Below, piece after piece: positions 33,149 to 44,787 of a stretch of 64,000 nt of DNA; the first letter of the stretch is position 1; the number at the start of each line of letters is the position of its first letter. The DNA is from Mycoplasmataceae bacterium (GTDB lineage Bacteria > Bacillota_I > Bacilli_A > Mycoplasmatales > Mycoplasmoidaceae). The notes beneath the pieces were generated by a model. It was not told the DNA's origin and ran no database searches. It was given only the letters and a program-made list of their open reading frames with translations. The DNA lies in the NCBI GenBank assembly GCA_031260145.1, contig JAIRKL010000004.1, forward strand, positions 1-64,000, written 5' to 3'. Position numbers and translations under genes: made by a program.

Positions 33149-33490
33149 AAAATTATCTTAATAATAACATTTCTTATTTTTGCACATTTAAAATAAAGTG
33201 TCTTTTGAAGAAAAAGATGGTAATATTACCGAGGTTTTTTTCAATAAAGCCCTTTGTTGTTTCTTCAATAATAAATAATAATTGATTCAATAATAGGTGA
33301 ATTCGGAAAAGGAATTTCAACTGTGCAAAGAAGAAGAAAAAACATAAATTTTCTTTTTTATTTTCATTTTACTAAATTTTAAAATTGTAAAATATAGTTC
33401 AAAAACACTGCTTGAAAGCGGAGAATTGTCTCATATTTTGAGGCTTTTCACCTCTTTTTTTTAAAAAAAGTATATCTATATAAAGGATGT
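33149..33490. other. Gene-free stretch with inverted repeat and decayed coding traces
   Basis: This 342-base stretch holds the inverted repeat at 33205-33244, short frames such as DSIIGEFGKGISTVQRRRKN that look like remnants of a lost gene, two small hairpins (33421-33432 and GAGG/CCTC with eight T at 33440-33462, terminator-like), and the leader of the family gene at 33491. No intact gene is seen. Confidence 0.55.
33205..33244. repeat. Imperfect 20-bp inverted repeat with perfect GGTAATATTACC centre
   Basis: Left arm 33205-33224 and right arm 33225-33244 pair at about 15 of 20 positions; the central 12 bases (33219-33230) are a perfect palindrome. It lies 56 bp after the amidohydrolase stop. 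It may end the transcript (it is followed by T-rich sequence), or bind a protein. Confidence 0.5.
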
Positions 33491-33886
33491 ATGGTATTTA
33501 ATAAAAATCAAACAAATAACATAAATAAAGCACAAAAATTAAAACAAGTGAACTTTTCTAATCCTATAATTAATAAGAAAATGGGAAAAGAAAGAAATTT
33601 CATAGTTAACAGAACCTCAAGTAATATCCTTGAACAAGGAACTGATTTTAGTGTAATAGAATACACTTATTCTAGAAGAACGCCAAAACCAGATATTATT
33701 AATGAGATTTTAAAAAGGTTAAAGAAGTTTGATTCAAAATTAGATGTTCAAGGAAAAGAGATTAAAGAAATAACAGAAACGCAAAAAGTTCAAGGAGAAA
33801 AAATTGACAAAATTGATGAAAGACTTGCAAAACTTGAAAATAAACTCGATACTGTTATTATTTTAAATAACTTAAAAATTGAATAA
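33491..33886 (+). CDS. Coiled-coil family protein, copy 2
   Basis: The 131-residue protein keeps the family N-terminus (VFNKNQTNNINKAQKLKQVN), the KMGKERNFIVNRTSSNILEQ block, YSRRTPKPDIINEILKRL and the C-terminus LNNLKIE. Between them the coiled coil is longer than in copy 1 and carries VQGKEIKEITETQKVQGEKI, the same 14-residue repeat type found twice in copy 3. The DNA of the conserved block is almost identical to copy 1, so duplication or gene conversion is recent. The short leader TATCTATATAAAGGATGT precedes the ATG. Function is unknown. Confidence 0.75.
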   Translation: MVFNKNQTNNINKAQKLKQVNFSNPIINKKMGKERNFIVNRTSSNILEQGTDFSVIEYTYSRRTPKPDIINEILKRLKKFDSKLDVQGKEIKEITETQKVQGEKIDKIDERLAKLENKLDTVIILNNLKIE

Positions 33887-34244
33887 TTTTATTAAATTTT
33901 TAAGGTTATTTATTAGCACATATTGAATCAAATTGTTTGAATTAAAACTATTAATTATTTTATTCAATTAATTAACTTCTTATTAAGTTATTGAAATCTA
34001 AAGTTGTTAAACAATTAAATTATTTTATTATAAAAAATATCCTCTGAGAGCTTATTATTAGTTTAATACCAATTCTTAAAGTATTTAGTTTAAAAACACT
34101 AAAAAACTTCTCTTTGTACAATTAACACTTGACTAATGAAATAATGTGCAAAAACACAAAGTTTTCCCAGATTTTGGGTCAAAACTAATTTTAAATAAAT
34201 CATCCTTTTAGTCTAATTATCTTTAAACTACAATTTGTTATTTA
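33887..34244. other. Gene-free AT-rich stretch
   Basis: Both flanking genes end here (convergent). In these 358 bases I see no frame with a credible start, no tRNA and no clear terminator, only A/T-rich runs and a short AACACAAAGTTTTCCCAGATT segment of higher complexity. Confidence 0.5.
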
Positions 34245-34855
34245 TTATTTTTCTTGTTGAATTTGTTGTGAATTGTCAGAATTATTTTTTTTATGTTTAA
34301 GAAAATTTAAATTAATGTATTTTTTTTCAATTATTAAACATAACAAAGAAACTATGAACGTTAAATATATAAGTGCAACAACAATTTTTCCACCTATTGT
34401 GTATTCCGCTGTTCCATCATTAACCACTTTAAATAATCATCCAATAGTAGAAGGATTTTCACCATTTTCATGAATTTTATTTGAACTTAAAAAACAAGCT
34501 AATAAACTTAGTATTAAGATTAATGGCAAAGCCTGTGTTATAGTTGAAAGATACTTTTTCTCTCTTATTTTGCAAAGTAAATTGTATATGAAACAAACCA
34601 ATGCTAATGAGGAAAACACTATTGAAACAATACCTCAATCATTTAATATTAATGAATTTAAATGTACATTATGCATTCCTATTGAAATTTGATAAACATC
34701 ATCATTTTTTATTTTAACTCTCATGCCTTCATAAAAAAAAACAAAGTAAATTATGGCTAAATTTAAAAAAATTAGTGTTCAAAAAAATAAATTTACAAAC
34801 TTATTTAAGAGTTTAATTTCAAAAATGTTTTTTTTTTAAATCCTATTCCTTCCAT
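34245..34855 (-). pseudogene. Four-helix membrane protein gene, interrupted by a one-base shift in a poly(A) tract
   Basis: A TATAAT box 8 nt before ATG 34855 marks a leaderless-type start, reading MEGIGFKKK and then stopping shortly after ten A (minus strand; 34828-34837). One extra A would continue into IFEIKLLNKFVNLFFWTLIF and a long open frame to TAA 34245, with four hydrophobic helices (LNLAIIYFVFF; IVSIVFSSLALVCFIYNL; ALPLILILSLLACFL; IVVALIYLTFIVSLLCLI) and a polar tail DNSQQIQQEK. The total would be about 203 residues. The distal frame is clearly maintained, so the gene may be expressed by slippage, recently mutated, or mis-sequenced. Function is unknown. Confidence 0.65.
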
Positions 34856-35089
34856 TTTTATAAATTATAGGTGATGTACTATTAATTAAATAAATTAATA
34901 TTATAACTGAAATTTTGATATAAAACATCCCTAAAATGAGATGCTGCTTTTCTATTACCTTTTGCTTTATCATAAATTTTTATTATCATAATTATTCTGT
35001 TTTTACACTATTTTAAAAACATAATTTATGGTGAAACATATTTTATATATGCGTATTTATATAATAAATAATATAAGTTTATTTTATAT

Positions 35090-37192
35090 ATGGCTCGTCA
35101 ATTTCCAATAGAAAAATATCGTAATTTTGGTATCATTGCACACATTGATGCTGGAAAAACAACAACAAGTGAAAGAGTTCTCTTTTATACTGGAAAAACT
35201 CATAAAATTGGTGAAGTTCATGATGGCGGTGCTACTATGGATTGAATGGCACAAGAAAAAGAACGTGGCATTACAATAACTGCTGCTGCAACATATGCAA
35301 ATTGAAAACATAGTGACCCTCAAGAAGGAGATGATGATGGCGAATTTGAATTTAATCTTATTGACACGCCTGGTCACGTTGACTTTACAGTTGAGGTAAA
35401 TCGTTCTTTAAGAGTTCTTGATGGTGCTATTGTAGTTCTTGATTCTCAAAATGGTGTCGAACCTCAAACGGAAACCAATTGAAGATTAGCAGATAATTAT
35501 GAAGTTCCAAGAATTGTTTATTGTAACAAAATGGACAAAATTGGTGCTAATTTTGAAATGAGTGTTAAAAGTTTAAAAGAAAGATTAGGTGCTAATGGAG
35601 TTGCAATTCAATACCCAATAGGTTCGGAAACTGATTTTAGAGGGACAATAGATCTTGTAACTATGACTGCTCGTTTTTATGATGGCGGAAAAGATGAAGA
35701 ATATAAAAAAGGACCAATTCCAGAAGAATTAATTGGAGTTGCAAATGATTACCGTTCAATAATGTTGGAAGAAATAGTAAACTTCGACGAAGAATGCATG
35801 GAAAAATTTTTAAATGGTGAAGAGTTAACAGTTCGGGAAATCAAAACTTGCATCAGAAAAGGAGTATTAACTGGCAAATTTTTTCCTGTAATTTGTGGTT
35901 CATCCTTTAAAAATAAAGGTGTTAAGGCAATGCTTGATTCTGTTATTGATTATCTTCCTAATCCATTAGATGTTAAAAAAGCTAAGAAAATTGATGCAAA
36001 TGGAAAAGAATTTACTATTCTTCCAAATGATAATGAGAAATTTGTTGCCTTGGCTTTTAAAGTTGCAACTGACCCTTTTGTTGGAAGACTAACATTTATG
36101 CGTGTTTACAGTGGTCATATTAAGAGTGGTACTTACGTTTACAATTCAAATAGAGGCGAAAAAGAAAGAATTTCAAGATTAGTTAAGATGCATTCTAATA
36201 ACAGAAATGAAATTTCTGAAATATATGCTGGTGATATTTGTGCGGTTATTGGTTTAAAATGTACAACAACTGGTGATACTTTATGTGAAGAAGGAGTTGA
36301 TGTTAAATTAGAAGCTATGGAATTTGCAGAGCCAGTTATTAGTTTAGCAGTTGAACCAAAAACAAAAGGAGACCAAGAAAAAATGGGAATCGCATTAAGC
36401 AAATTAACTGAAGAAGATCCAACTTTTAGAGTTGCAACAAATGAAGAAACTGGGCAAACAATTATTAGTGGAATGGGAGAATTACACCTTGATATTATTG
36501 TCGACCGTATGAGACGTGAATTTGATGTCAATGTTAATGTTGGTGCTCCCCAAGTATCATATCGTGAAACATTTACACAAACTGGTGAAGCAGAAGGAAA
36601 GTATATTAAACAATCTGGTGGGCGTGGTCAATATGGACATTGTCAAATTAGATTTGAACCTAATCCAACCAAAGGCTATGAATTTGTTAATGCAGTAGTT
36701 GGAGGAAGAATACCTCGTGAATATATTAAACCGATTGATTCTGGTTTACAAGATGCAATGAAATCTGGACCTTTAGCAGGATATCCAATGATCGATATTA
36801 AAGCCACAGTATATGATGGTTCATACCACGATGTAGATAGTAGTGAAATGGCTTATAAAATTGCTGCCGGTATGGCTTTAAAAAATGCTGCTGATAAATG
36901 TGGTTTAGTCTTATTAGAACCAATTATGTCTGTTGATATCATTGTTCCACAAGAATATTTTGGTGATGCAATGGGTGATGTTACAAAAAGACGTGGTAAT
37001 GTTGAAGGAACCGAAGAAAGAAGTAATGCTACTGTAATTAAAGCGAAAGTTCCTCTTGCTAATCTTTTTGGTTACGCAACAGACTTGCGTTCATTCACGC
37101 AAGGACGTGGAAATTATTCTATGCAATTCTCCCACTACTCTCAAGTTCCTAAATCTATAGCAGAAGAAATAGCTAAAAATAAAAAGAAATAA
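35090..37192 (+). CDS. fusA: Elongation factor G
   Basis: EF-G is the GTPase that drives ribosomal translocation. The 700-residue protein has G1 AHIDAGKTT, switch 2 DTPGHVDFT and G4 [30 protein letters not shown] and [11 protein letters not shown] are typical. The loop before the DTPGH strand carries an acidic insertion ([15 protein letters not shown]) of about ten residues compared with common EF-G. Domains IV and V ([32 protein letters not shown]) are intact. It stands alone; rpsL and rpsG, the usual upstream partners, are not in this window. Candidate -10 boxes lie at 35060-35065 and 35073-35078. Confidence 0.97.
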
Positions 37193-37247
37193 TCTTTTAC
37201 TTAATATTTCTTTTTTTATATAACTCAAAAACCTCTCTTTGATTAAT

Positions 37248-37358
37248 TTACTCCTTTTTAATAAAATCATAATATTGTTTTTTAGCATTTTTTAAAAAAG
37301 TCATAACTTTTATCACATTAATATTTTCTATATATTTCTCATTATTTGCTAAACTCAT
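37248..37358 (-). pseudogene. Fragment related to the membrane protein locus at 50480-52649
   Basis: A 36-residue frame begins MSLANNEKYIENINVIKVMT. Its first part matches NMSLANNNEKYIDNIK at the C-terminus of the frame ending at 51878, at DNA level as well. The rest (FLKNAKKQYYDFIKKE) has no counterpart there. It is probably a leftover of a duplicated, decayed paralog between fusA and the exonuclease gene. The remainder of 37193-37474 shows nothing else. Confidence 0.5.
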
Positions 37359-37474
37359 AATACCTAATATTAAATCATTTAAATATTATTTGTGTCATTT
37401 TTTAAAACCAAATAAAAAATAAATTTTATATCATTTTCCCAGTTCGAGAATATTTGAGTTCTTAAAACTACTTT

Positions 37475-38386
37475 TTAATTTAAGTGTTTTTCAAACCCTT
37501 TAAAATTGAATTTATTAATAAATTGATTTAATTCTTTGAAATTAATTTCTTTTTTTGTGTATAAACAAATATCTTTTGACACTTCCCTTATATCTTCATC
37601 AATCTTTGCCATTTGAAAAGCAATTTCACATTTTTCTTTATTGTTAAAAAAGTCATTAAGTTTTGTTTGAATAGAATTTGGCAAATATGCAAGGTTTCGT
37701 TTTATATTTTCTATACTTTGATACTTTTCAAGCAAATCTAGAGTTGTTTTTTCCCCTAAAGGTCCTTTGTAATTATCACTTGAATCACCAAAAAGAACCT
37801 TAAAATCAATTATTGAACATGGTAGGAAAGGAAAAAGTGTTTTTTCTTTAAAATTTTCTTCATTTATTCTAACTCAATTTTTTTCACCTCCATTTTTAAC
37901 TAATATTAGTTCTGAATCTTTATTAATAAGTTGCATTCAATCTTTATCTGATGAATATAAATCAACTTTTATATTTTTTTCATTGAAAATTTTTGTTAAT
38001 GTTCCGCCTATGTCATCAGCTTCAATTCCGGCAATGGCAAGATTTGTTCCTCCTAAAATTTCAATAATTTCTTTAACATCATTTATTTGAACTCTCATTT
38101 CTTCTGGCATGTGAACTCGGTTAGCTTTGTATTCTTTATTTATCAAAGAACGTTTTGTTATAAGTCCACAATCTCAACATGTTATGAAATAATCATATGA
38201 ATTTTTTTTGACAATTGATAAAAACCAAAATAGACAAAGCTTAGTTGCGTTATTCGGTTTTATATTATTTTTTTCAAAAAAAGGCATAATCGATTCCCAT
38301 TTTTTTGTTTCTTTATTGAATTGGGTTGAAGTTGCATGAAAAGCGCGATGAAAAAGAGAATTACCATCAATTATTAAAGCTTTCAT
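37475..38386 (-). CDS. 5'-3' exonuclease (PolA N-terminal domain type)
   Basis: This 303-residue enzyme corresponds to the 5' nuclease domain of DNA polymerase I, which removes RNA primers and flaps. Metal ligands appear in LIIDGNSLFHRAFHA, GIEADDIGGTLTK, DLYSSDKDWMQLI and VLFGDSSDNYKGPLGEKT (helix-hairpin-helix start). Free-standing versions are usual in mollicutes. The ATG overlaps the dnaG stop by one base (TAATG), so the two are translationally coupled and serve lagging-strand synthesis together. TGA codons supply several Trp. Confidence 0.9.
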
Positions 38387-40290
38387 TATTTTTTATTTTC
38401 CTCTTTTATTTTTTTAATTTGTTCAAAATAATCCTTTGTTTTATTTTGATCATTTTCTTTTTTGATTTTTTCTAAAAGTTCACTAATTTTGTATTCGTTC
38501 ATCTTTTTTTCTAATAATGCAATATTTTTAATACCTGATTCTAAATATTCATTTTTTAAATTCATTCTTGGATTAGAATTAATAAAAATTTTTATTTCAC
38601 TTGCATATTCTTGTCCATTTTTTTCTTCAACATAATTTAGAAAATCTTCTAAAGAATATGGTTTTTTAGCATTGTTTGTGTAAGATAAAAGCAGTTTGAA
38701 AATGTTGTAATATTCTGGAAAATATTTTTGAGGCATAAAAAAACCAATTTTGTTAAAAAAAATTTGGATCAATTCTGGAAAATTTATAGCATTAAAAAGA
38801 AAATCAGCTAATATTTTTTTACAACCAATTTCAAAAAGATTTAATTTTTTGTTGTTAATACTTTCGATGTTTTTAAGATTATCATCATTGATTTTGCTAT
38901 TATCCTTGTCGTTATGTTTATTGTTTGAATCATCAATCTCGTTGACATCATAATTTAAAAAATCATCATCATTTTTAGCAATATTATTGAAAAAGGATTT
39001 AATATCTTCAAAAGGAATATTTGTTTTTTCTGAAATAAGTTGCAAATGATTGTTTTTCAATAAAATATCATTAGTTTCAATCATAACTTTTATGATTTCT
39101 TCAATAACATTTTTTTCAACTTTTTTTTCATTAATTTTTAGATTGATAAAATACGTGATAAAATCTGATATATCTTCAACCGCTATTTTTGCATCATTGA
39201 TATTTTTTTTATTTAAAAGTTCATCAATATCTTTGGAATCTTTAAAATTATTAACAACATAAACTTCAAATCCATTCTTTAATAATGAAATACCATTTGT
39301 AAATGTTGCCAGTTTTCCAGCATTATCATTATCAAAACAAAGAATTATTTTTTTAATACTTTCAAGCGAAATAATGGTTTTAATATGAAAAGGACTCAAG
39401 TTTACCCCCATTGTTGCTACTACATTTAATACCCCTATTCTGTAAAATGCAATTGTATCCATGAAACCTTCAACAATATATAAACTGTCAATATTTTGCA
39501 TTTTAACAACATTGTTGAGATTGTAAAGAATTTTTGATTTGTTAAAAATTTGATTTTCTTTCGAATTTGAATATTTTGGAAGAATATTTTGCATAGTTCT
39601 TCCTGAAAAACCAATAGGTTTATCATCAATATTGAAAATTGGAAAAATAATTCTATTAACTAGAAAAACAGAAAGGTCATCATTTATAACACCGGTTTTT
39701 AATAATTGTTCATTGTTTCAAATAAGATTTTTATTATATTGATTTCCAAACATTTCATTCTCGTTAGTTAATATTTGTTTTATTAATGATGTATTATTAG
39801 GCGCAAAACCAAGATGAAAATATTTGATTGTTTGTTCATCTAAACCTCTTTTTTTTAAATACTCAAGTTCTAATATATTTTTTTTGTCAAATAAAAATTG
39901 TTCATAAAGACTAAGTAAAAAAGAATTTATATCAAACATAAATTTAACTTTTTGATCTAGTTCGGTATTAGTAAAAAGAGATTGATATTTTGTAAGATCA
40001 TAATTTATCTCTTCACTTATTTTTTTTATTGCTTCAATTTGTGAACATTTGAAATATTTTTCAATAAATCTAACAACATTTCCTCCTTCTCCACAAACAA
40101 AGCATTTTCAGTATTTTCTTTTCGGACTAACTGAAAGACTTGGATTTTTATCAGGGTGAAAGGGACAAATTCCAAGAAAATCATTTCCTCTTTTTTTTAA
40201 TTTAACATATTTTCCGATTATTGAAACAATATCTGTTTTTTCACATAAATCTTGGATAATTTTAATATTGTTTAATCTATTCCTTTCCAC
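38386..40290 (-). CDS. dnaG: DNA primase
   Basis: DnaG makes RNA primers for replication. The 634-residue protein starts at GTG 40290, 6 nt after a TATAAT box. It has the zinc-binding domain with CPFHPDKNPSLSVSP and KCFVCGEGGNVVRF (about residues 42-80), then the catalytic region LGFAPNN, PIFNIDDKPIGFSGR, the TOPRIM YIVEGFMDTIAFYRIGV and ILCFDNDNAGKLAT. The C-terminal helicase-binding part is Asn/Lys-rich and diverged. The 5' exonuclease gene follows directly. Sigma factor rpoD, often next to dnaG, is absent here. Confidence 0.95.
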
Positions 40291-40740
40291 AAGTAAATTA
40301 TAAATTTTAAACTTGTTTAAAATGTTATTTTTTTGAGTTAAATTATTATTTCATATTTCATTTATTTTTTATTTTTTTGCAATTAATGTCGGAAATTTGT
40401 CCTTTATATTATTTAAAAATAAGGTATTCACGATCTTATTATTTCTTTTTTTATTTTATTTTTTTGGGCATCTTCAAGTATTTGAAAATTAAAAAATTTA
40501 CCTACCTTCTTTAATTTCCAAAGATCTTAAATGAAAGCCTTCACATATCTATAAAAAAATAAAGGTTTTTAAGAGTCATTATCTCCTAAACTCAGGTTTT
40601 AGGATATCGTATATATATATATATGTATTATGTATCAATACTTTGACTAAAAATTACATTTTATATATAATAAAAATAATAAATCTTTTTCTTTACTCAA
40701 AAGCTAGTAATGAAAGTATAGATTTTTGTTAATTAATTTA
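40291..40740. other. Long intergenic leader between dnaG and rpoB
   Basis: These 450 bases separate divergent dnaG and rpoB. They contain the dnaG -10 box (40297-40302, minus), a stem-loop TCCTAAA/TTTAGGA at 40584-40604, a TA dinucleotide run at about 40610-40624 and further AT-rich promoter-like sequence (TATATAATAA near 40664). No coding frame is credible. The rpoB transcript may therefore carry a long leader, unlike most genes here. Confidence 0.55.
40584..40604 (+). other. Stem-loop upstream of rpoB
   Basis: TCCTAAA and TTTAGGA pair perfectly around a 7-nt loop. It is followed not by a T run but by a TA repeat, so it is not a classical terminator. It could be a leader structure or an operator for the rpoBC operon. 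Confidence 0.4.
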
Positions 40741-43700
40741 ATGGAAAAAAATAAGATTCTTAAACACAATAAATATGCTCAAAGAAAAGATTATAGTAAA
40801 ATTGATACTTCTTTCTTTAAAGAGCCAGATTTATTAGAATCAATTCGTAATTCATATTCTGAAAAACAATTAAAAGAAGATTTGGATGAAATTTTTAGTC
40901 TTTATTTTCCAATTACTCATGAAAAAAATACCAAATATGTAGTTCATTATAATGGCATTTTGCCTTTTGCAAAACATAAAGGATTTGTTGAAGAGGCTGA
41001 AGCTAAAAGATTAGGACTTACATATTCTAAATCCCTTTATGTAAATATTACATTAGAAAACACCGAAACTGGTGCTATTGAAAAAATGACTAAAACTAAA
41101 ACTGGTGTTAGCGATGGTTTATATTTTGGTCAAATACCACAAATGACAAAAAATGGTACATTTATTATTAATGGTATTGAAAAGAATGTTGTTTCTCAAA
41201 TAGTTAGAGCACCTGGTTTATATTATTTACCAAGCTCAAAATTTAAAGCTTTTGGTAAAAAAGAAATGAAAAATATTTGCGAAATCTATCCTGGAAAAGG
41301 TGCAATGATGTGTGTTTATGCAACAAATGGTTCTTTATTTATTTCTATAGTTTCTATTGCAAGAACAAGTGCACAAACATTTACTTGTACAGAATTTTTA
41401 AAAGCTTTCGGCATGACAGAAGACCAATTAATTTCAATTTATTCTAATGATGAACTTATTTTAAATTCTTTAAATCTTTCTTCAAAGAGTAATTCAAGTT
41501 CAATCAAAGAATCTAAAACAATTGATACTTATACCCGTGCTAACATTTTACAAGATAAACAACTTCAACTTATCATTAAAGATTTGAATAATGAAAAGAA
41601 GAATGCGAATTTAGGCATTCTTTCTCATACTAAGAAACTTCTTAGTTCATATTTTGCTATTGAAGATAAAAATTCTAAAAAAGCTATTGAAGTTCTTGAT
41701 GCTATTATCTCCGAATGAACAGCAAGAAATATTGTTGAAAAATTAGGAATTTCTATTAGAAAAGCTGATAATTCTGATGGCAAAATTTCATATTCGGATT
41801 TATTGATTAATGGATTTATGACTCAAAAAGGTTACGATTTATATCGTGCTGGTAGATATAAACTCAATAAAAAGTTATATCTTACTGATAGAATTTATAA
41901 TAGAATTTTAACCGCAAATTTACATGGTACAAATTTAAAAGCAGGTCAATATATTGAAAAAAATGAAATTGATATTATTAGGAAATTATTTGTTGAAAAC
42001 AAATTTACAAACACAATAAAGTTTGATTTTAATCTTGAGAATAAAATTTTGAGAAAACAATCTAATGTTTTAAATTTCTTTGATGTTTATGCTTCTCCAA
42101 CTTCTACAAAACTTATTAGAATGCTCGCTCCTGCAAAATTTATTGACCACTGCAATTCATTTCAACTTATTGATTTTATTTCAATCTTCTCTTATGCATC
42201 AAATGTTCATTCAATTCCAACAAATTATGATGATATAGAAAACCTTCAAAATAAGAGAATTAAATTAATTAATGAGCAATTAAAAGCAAAATTATTAATA
42301 GGTATTTCGCGTATTGAGAAAAAAGTTCGTGAAAAACTTGCTTCATTATGAGTACCAACAGCGACAGGTGATGCTGCTAAAAAAATTGAAGATAAAGCAA
42401 ATATTGCTAATGTTGTTGGAACAAAAGACTTTCAATATCAACTTAATGCTTTTTTTAATACATACCAATTAACTAATTTTTTGGATCAACAAAATCCTCT
42501 TTCAGAATTAGCAAGTAAACGTAAAATTTCTGCTATTGGTGAAGGTGGTATTTCTCGTGAAGATAAAAATATCAATGTTCGTGATATTCAAATTTCTCAA
42601 TATGGTCGTATTTGTCCAATTGAAGCTCCGCAAGGACAAAATGTTGGTTTAATTATGGCTCTTAGTGCCTATGCTAAAATTGATGAATTTGGTTTTATTG
42701 AAGCTCCATATAGAATTGTTAAGGATGGTAAAATAACTGATGAAGTTGAATATTTAACAGCTAACGCTGAATCCAATCACATAGTTTGTGATTCTTCAAT
42801 TCCTTTTGATGAAAAAACTGGTAAAATATTAACTGATACATATGTTGCAAGGTATAAATTTGAAACAGGAATTTTCGATGCTTCAATGATTGAATACGTT
42901 GAAATTTCTCCACGTCAAGTATTATCAATTTCAACAAACTTAATTCCATTTGCAGAATGTGATGAAGGCCATAGATGTGAAATGGCAGCAAACATGCAAC
43001 GACAAACTATTCCTTTATTAAAACCACACGCTCCTTCTGTTGGTACCGGTTTTGAACACAAAATCGCTATCGATTCTTCACTATGCTTAACCTCCGAAAA
43101 TTCAGGTGTTGTTAAATATGTTGATGGAGAAAAAATTATTGTTGGAACAAAAGAATATAAACTTTCAAAATTCTTAAAATCAAACCAAGATACTTGCATT
43201 AACCAAAAACCATTTGTTAAAGTTGGCGATTCAATTAGAGAAGGAGATATTCTTGCTGATGGATATGCTATGGATAATAATGAAATTGCACTTGGACAAA
43301 ATATTAATGTTGCTTTTATTTCATGAAATGGTTACAACTTTGAAGACTCTGTTGTTCTTAGTGAAAGAATGTTCAAAGAAGATTTATTCACCTCAATTAA
43401 AATAGAATGTATTGAGTGTAGAATCTTAACTACAAAAGAAGGTGATGAAGAAGTAACAAGAAAAGTTCCTGGTGTTAATGAAGAATTTTTATCATTCCTA
43501 GATAGAGATGGAATTGTTTCAATTGGCACATATGTTGAAGAAGGTGATATTTTAGTTGGTAAAATAACTCCAAAACCAAAAACAGAAAAGAATAGTGATG
43601 AAGAAAAATTTTTTAGCATCTTATTTGGTTCTGATGTTTCAAACTTTAAAAACTCTTCTTTAAAACTTGATTATGGTAAAGAAGGAGTTGTATTCGATAT

Positions 43701-44787
43701 CCAAAGAATTAAAGTTGGAAAGAATGATAATATTGATAATGAATGTATTGAATTAATCAAAATCTATATTGCACAAAAAAGAAAAATTCAAGTTGGTGAT
43801 AAACTTGTTGGTCGTCATGGTAACAAAGGCTGTGTCTCAATAGTAGCTCCTATTGAAGATATGCCATTCACTTCTGATGGTATGCCAGTTGATATATGTT
43901 TAAATGTTTGTGGTGTTCCTTCTCGTATGAATCTTGGGCAAATTTATGAAACTCACTTAGGACTTGCATTAAAACAACAAACTGTTAAGATATTTTATGA
44001 TCTTATTGTAAAAAATAATATTGAAGAAATTTCTGGAAAATTTGGTATTCAAAATCATGTTGCTAAGCAACTTGTTATTGCTGGAAAAAAATATATTGAT
44101 GGATACAAATTAACTTCATTAGATATTGTAGATATTTCTATTATTTGTCGTAATACCGGATTAACATTTGATGATTTAAATCTTAAAGTTTCTTCTCCTT
44201 CATTTATTGGTGCTAATAGGAAAGATATTATTGAAGAATTTATTGAAGCAGATATTAAACCAGAAGATATGGGCAAAGTTGTTCTTTATGATGGAAAAAC
44301 TGGAAATGCTTTTGATAATCCTGTCACTGTTGGTACAATTTACATACTTAAACTTAACCACATGATTGATGATAAAATCCATGCACGTTCAGTTGGGTCA
44401 TACTCTAAAATTACTCAACAACCTCTTGGAGGTAAGAGACAAAATGGCGGACAACGTGTTGGAGAAATGGAAGTTTGAGCATTTGAAGCATATGGTGCAT
44501 CTTATAATTTAAGAGAGTTAATGACTATTAAATCTGATGATGTTATTGGAAGAAATAAAACATTCAAAGCAATTCTTGAAGGAAAAGAAATTCCAACACC
44601 TGGTTTCCCTAGCTCATTTGGTTATATGACAAAACTTCTTCAAGGACTTGGCTTACAACTTCTTGTTAAAGATGTCAATGGTGACCAATTTGATGCTAAT
44701 GAATTCTTTTCTACTGAAGTGCCAACAAAAACAAATTCTAAACTTGTTTCGTCAACATCTAGTTCATATGAGGAGGTACAAGAATAA
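40741..44787 (+). CDS. rpoB: RNA polymerase beta subunit
   Basis: The beta subunit forms half of the RNA polymerase active cleft. From ATG 40741 the protein has 1348 residues (TTG 40726 would add five). Landmarks include GVSDGLYFGQIPQMTKNGTF, INGIEKNVVSQIVRAPGLYY, SEL-type rifampicin region LDQQNPLSELASKRKISAIG, RICPIEAPQGQNVGLI, KPHAPSVGTGFEHK, ISWNGYNFEDSVVLSER, VGRHGNKGCVS, and QPLGGKRQNGGQRVGEMEVW. The C-terminal tail is Ser/Thr-rich. The stop overlaps the rpoC start (TAATG). The ribosomal genes rplJ/rplL that often precede rpoB are not here. Confidence 0.98.
44770..44776 (+). promoter_or_regulatory. Strong Shine-Dalgarno of rpoC
   Basis: GAGGAGG at 44770-44776, inside the end of rpoB, lies 10 nt before the rpoC ATG (44787). 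It shows that the ribosomes of this organism use Shine-Dalgarno pairing within operons, in contrast to the leaderless starts elsewhere. Confidence 0.8.

Noticed and set aside
33270-33360. Possible transposase remnant (GKGISTVQRRRKN).
   Set aside because: The frame is under 35 residues and I cannot match it to a transposase family; no terminal repeats flank it.
37475-38386. Truncated DNA polymerase I.
   Set aside because: Free-standing 5' nuclease proteins are normal in mollicutes, and the protein is complete for that domain.
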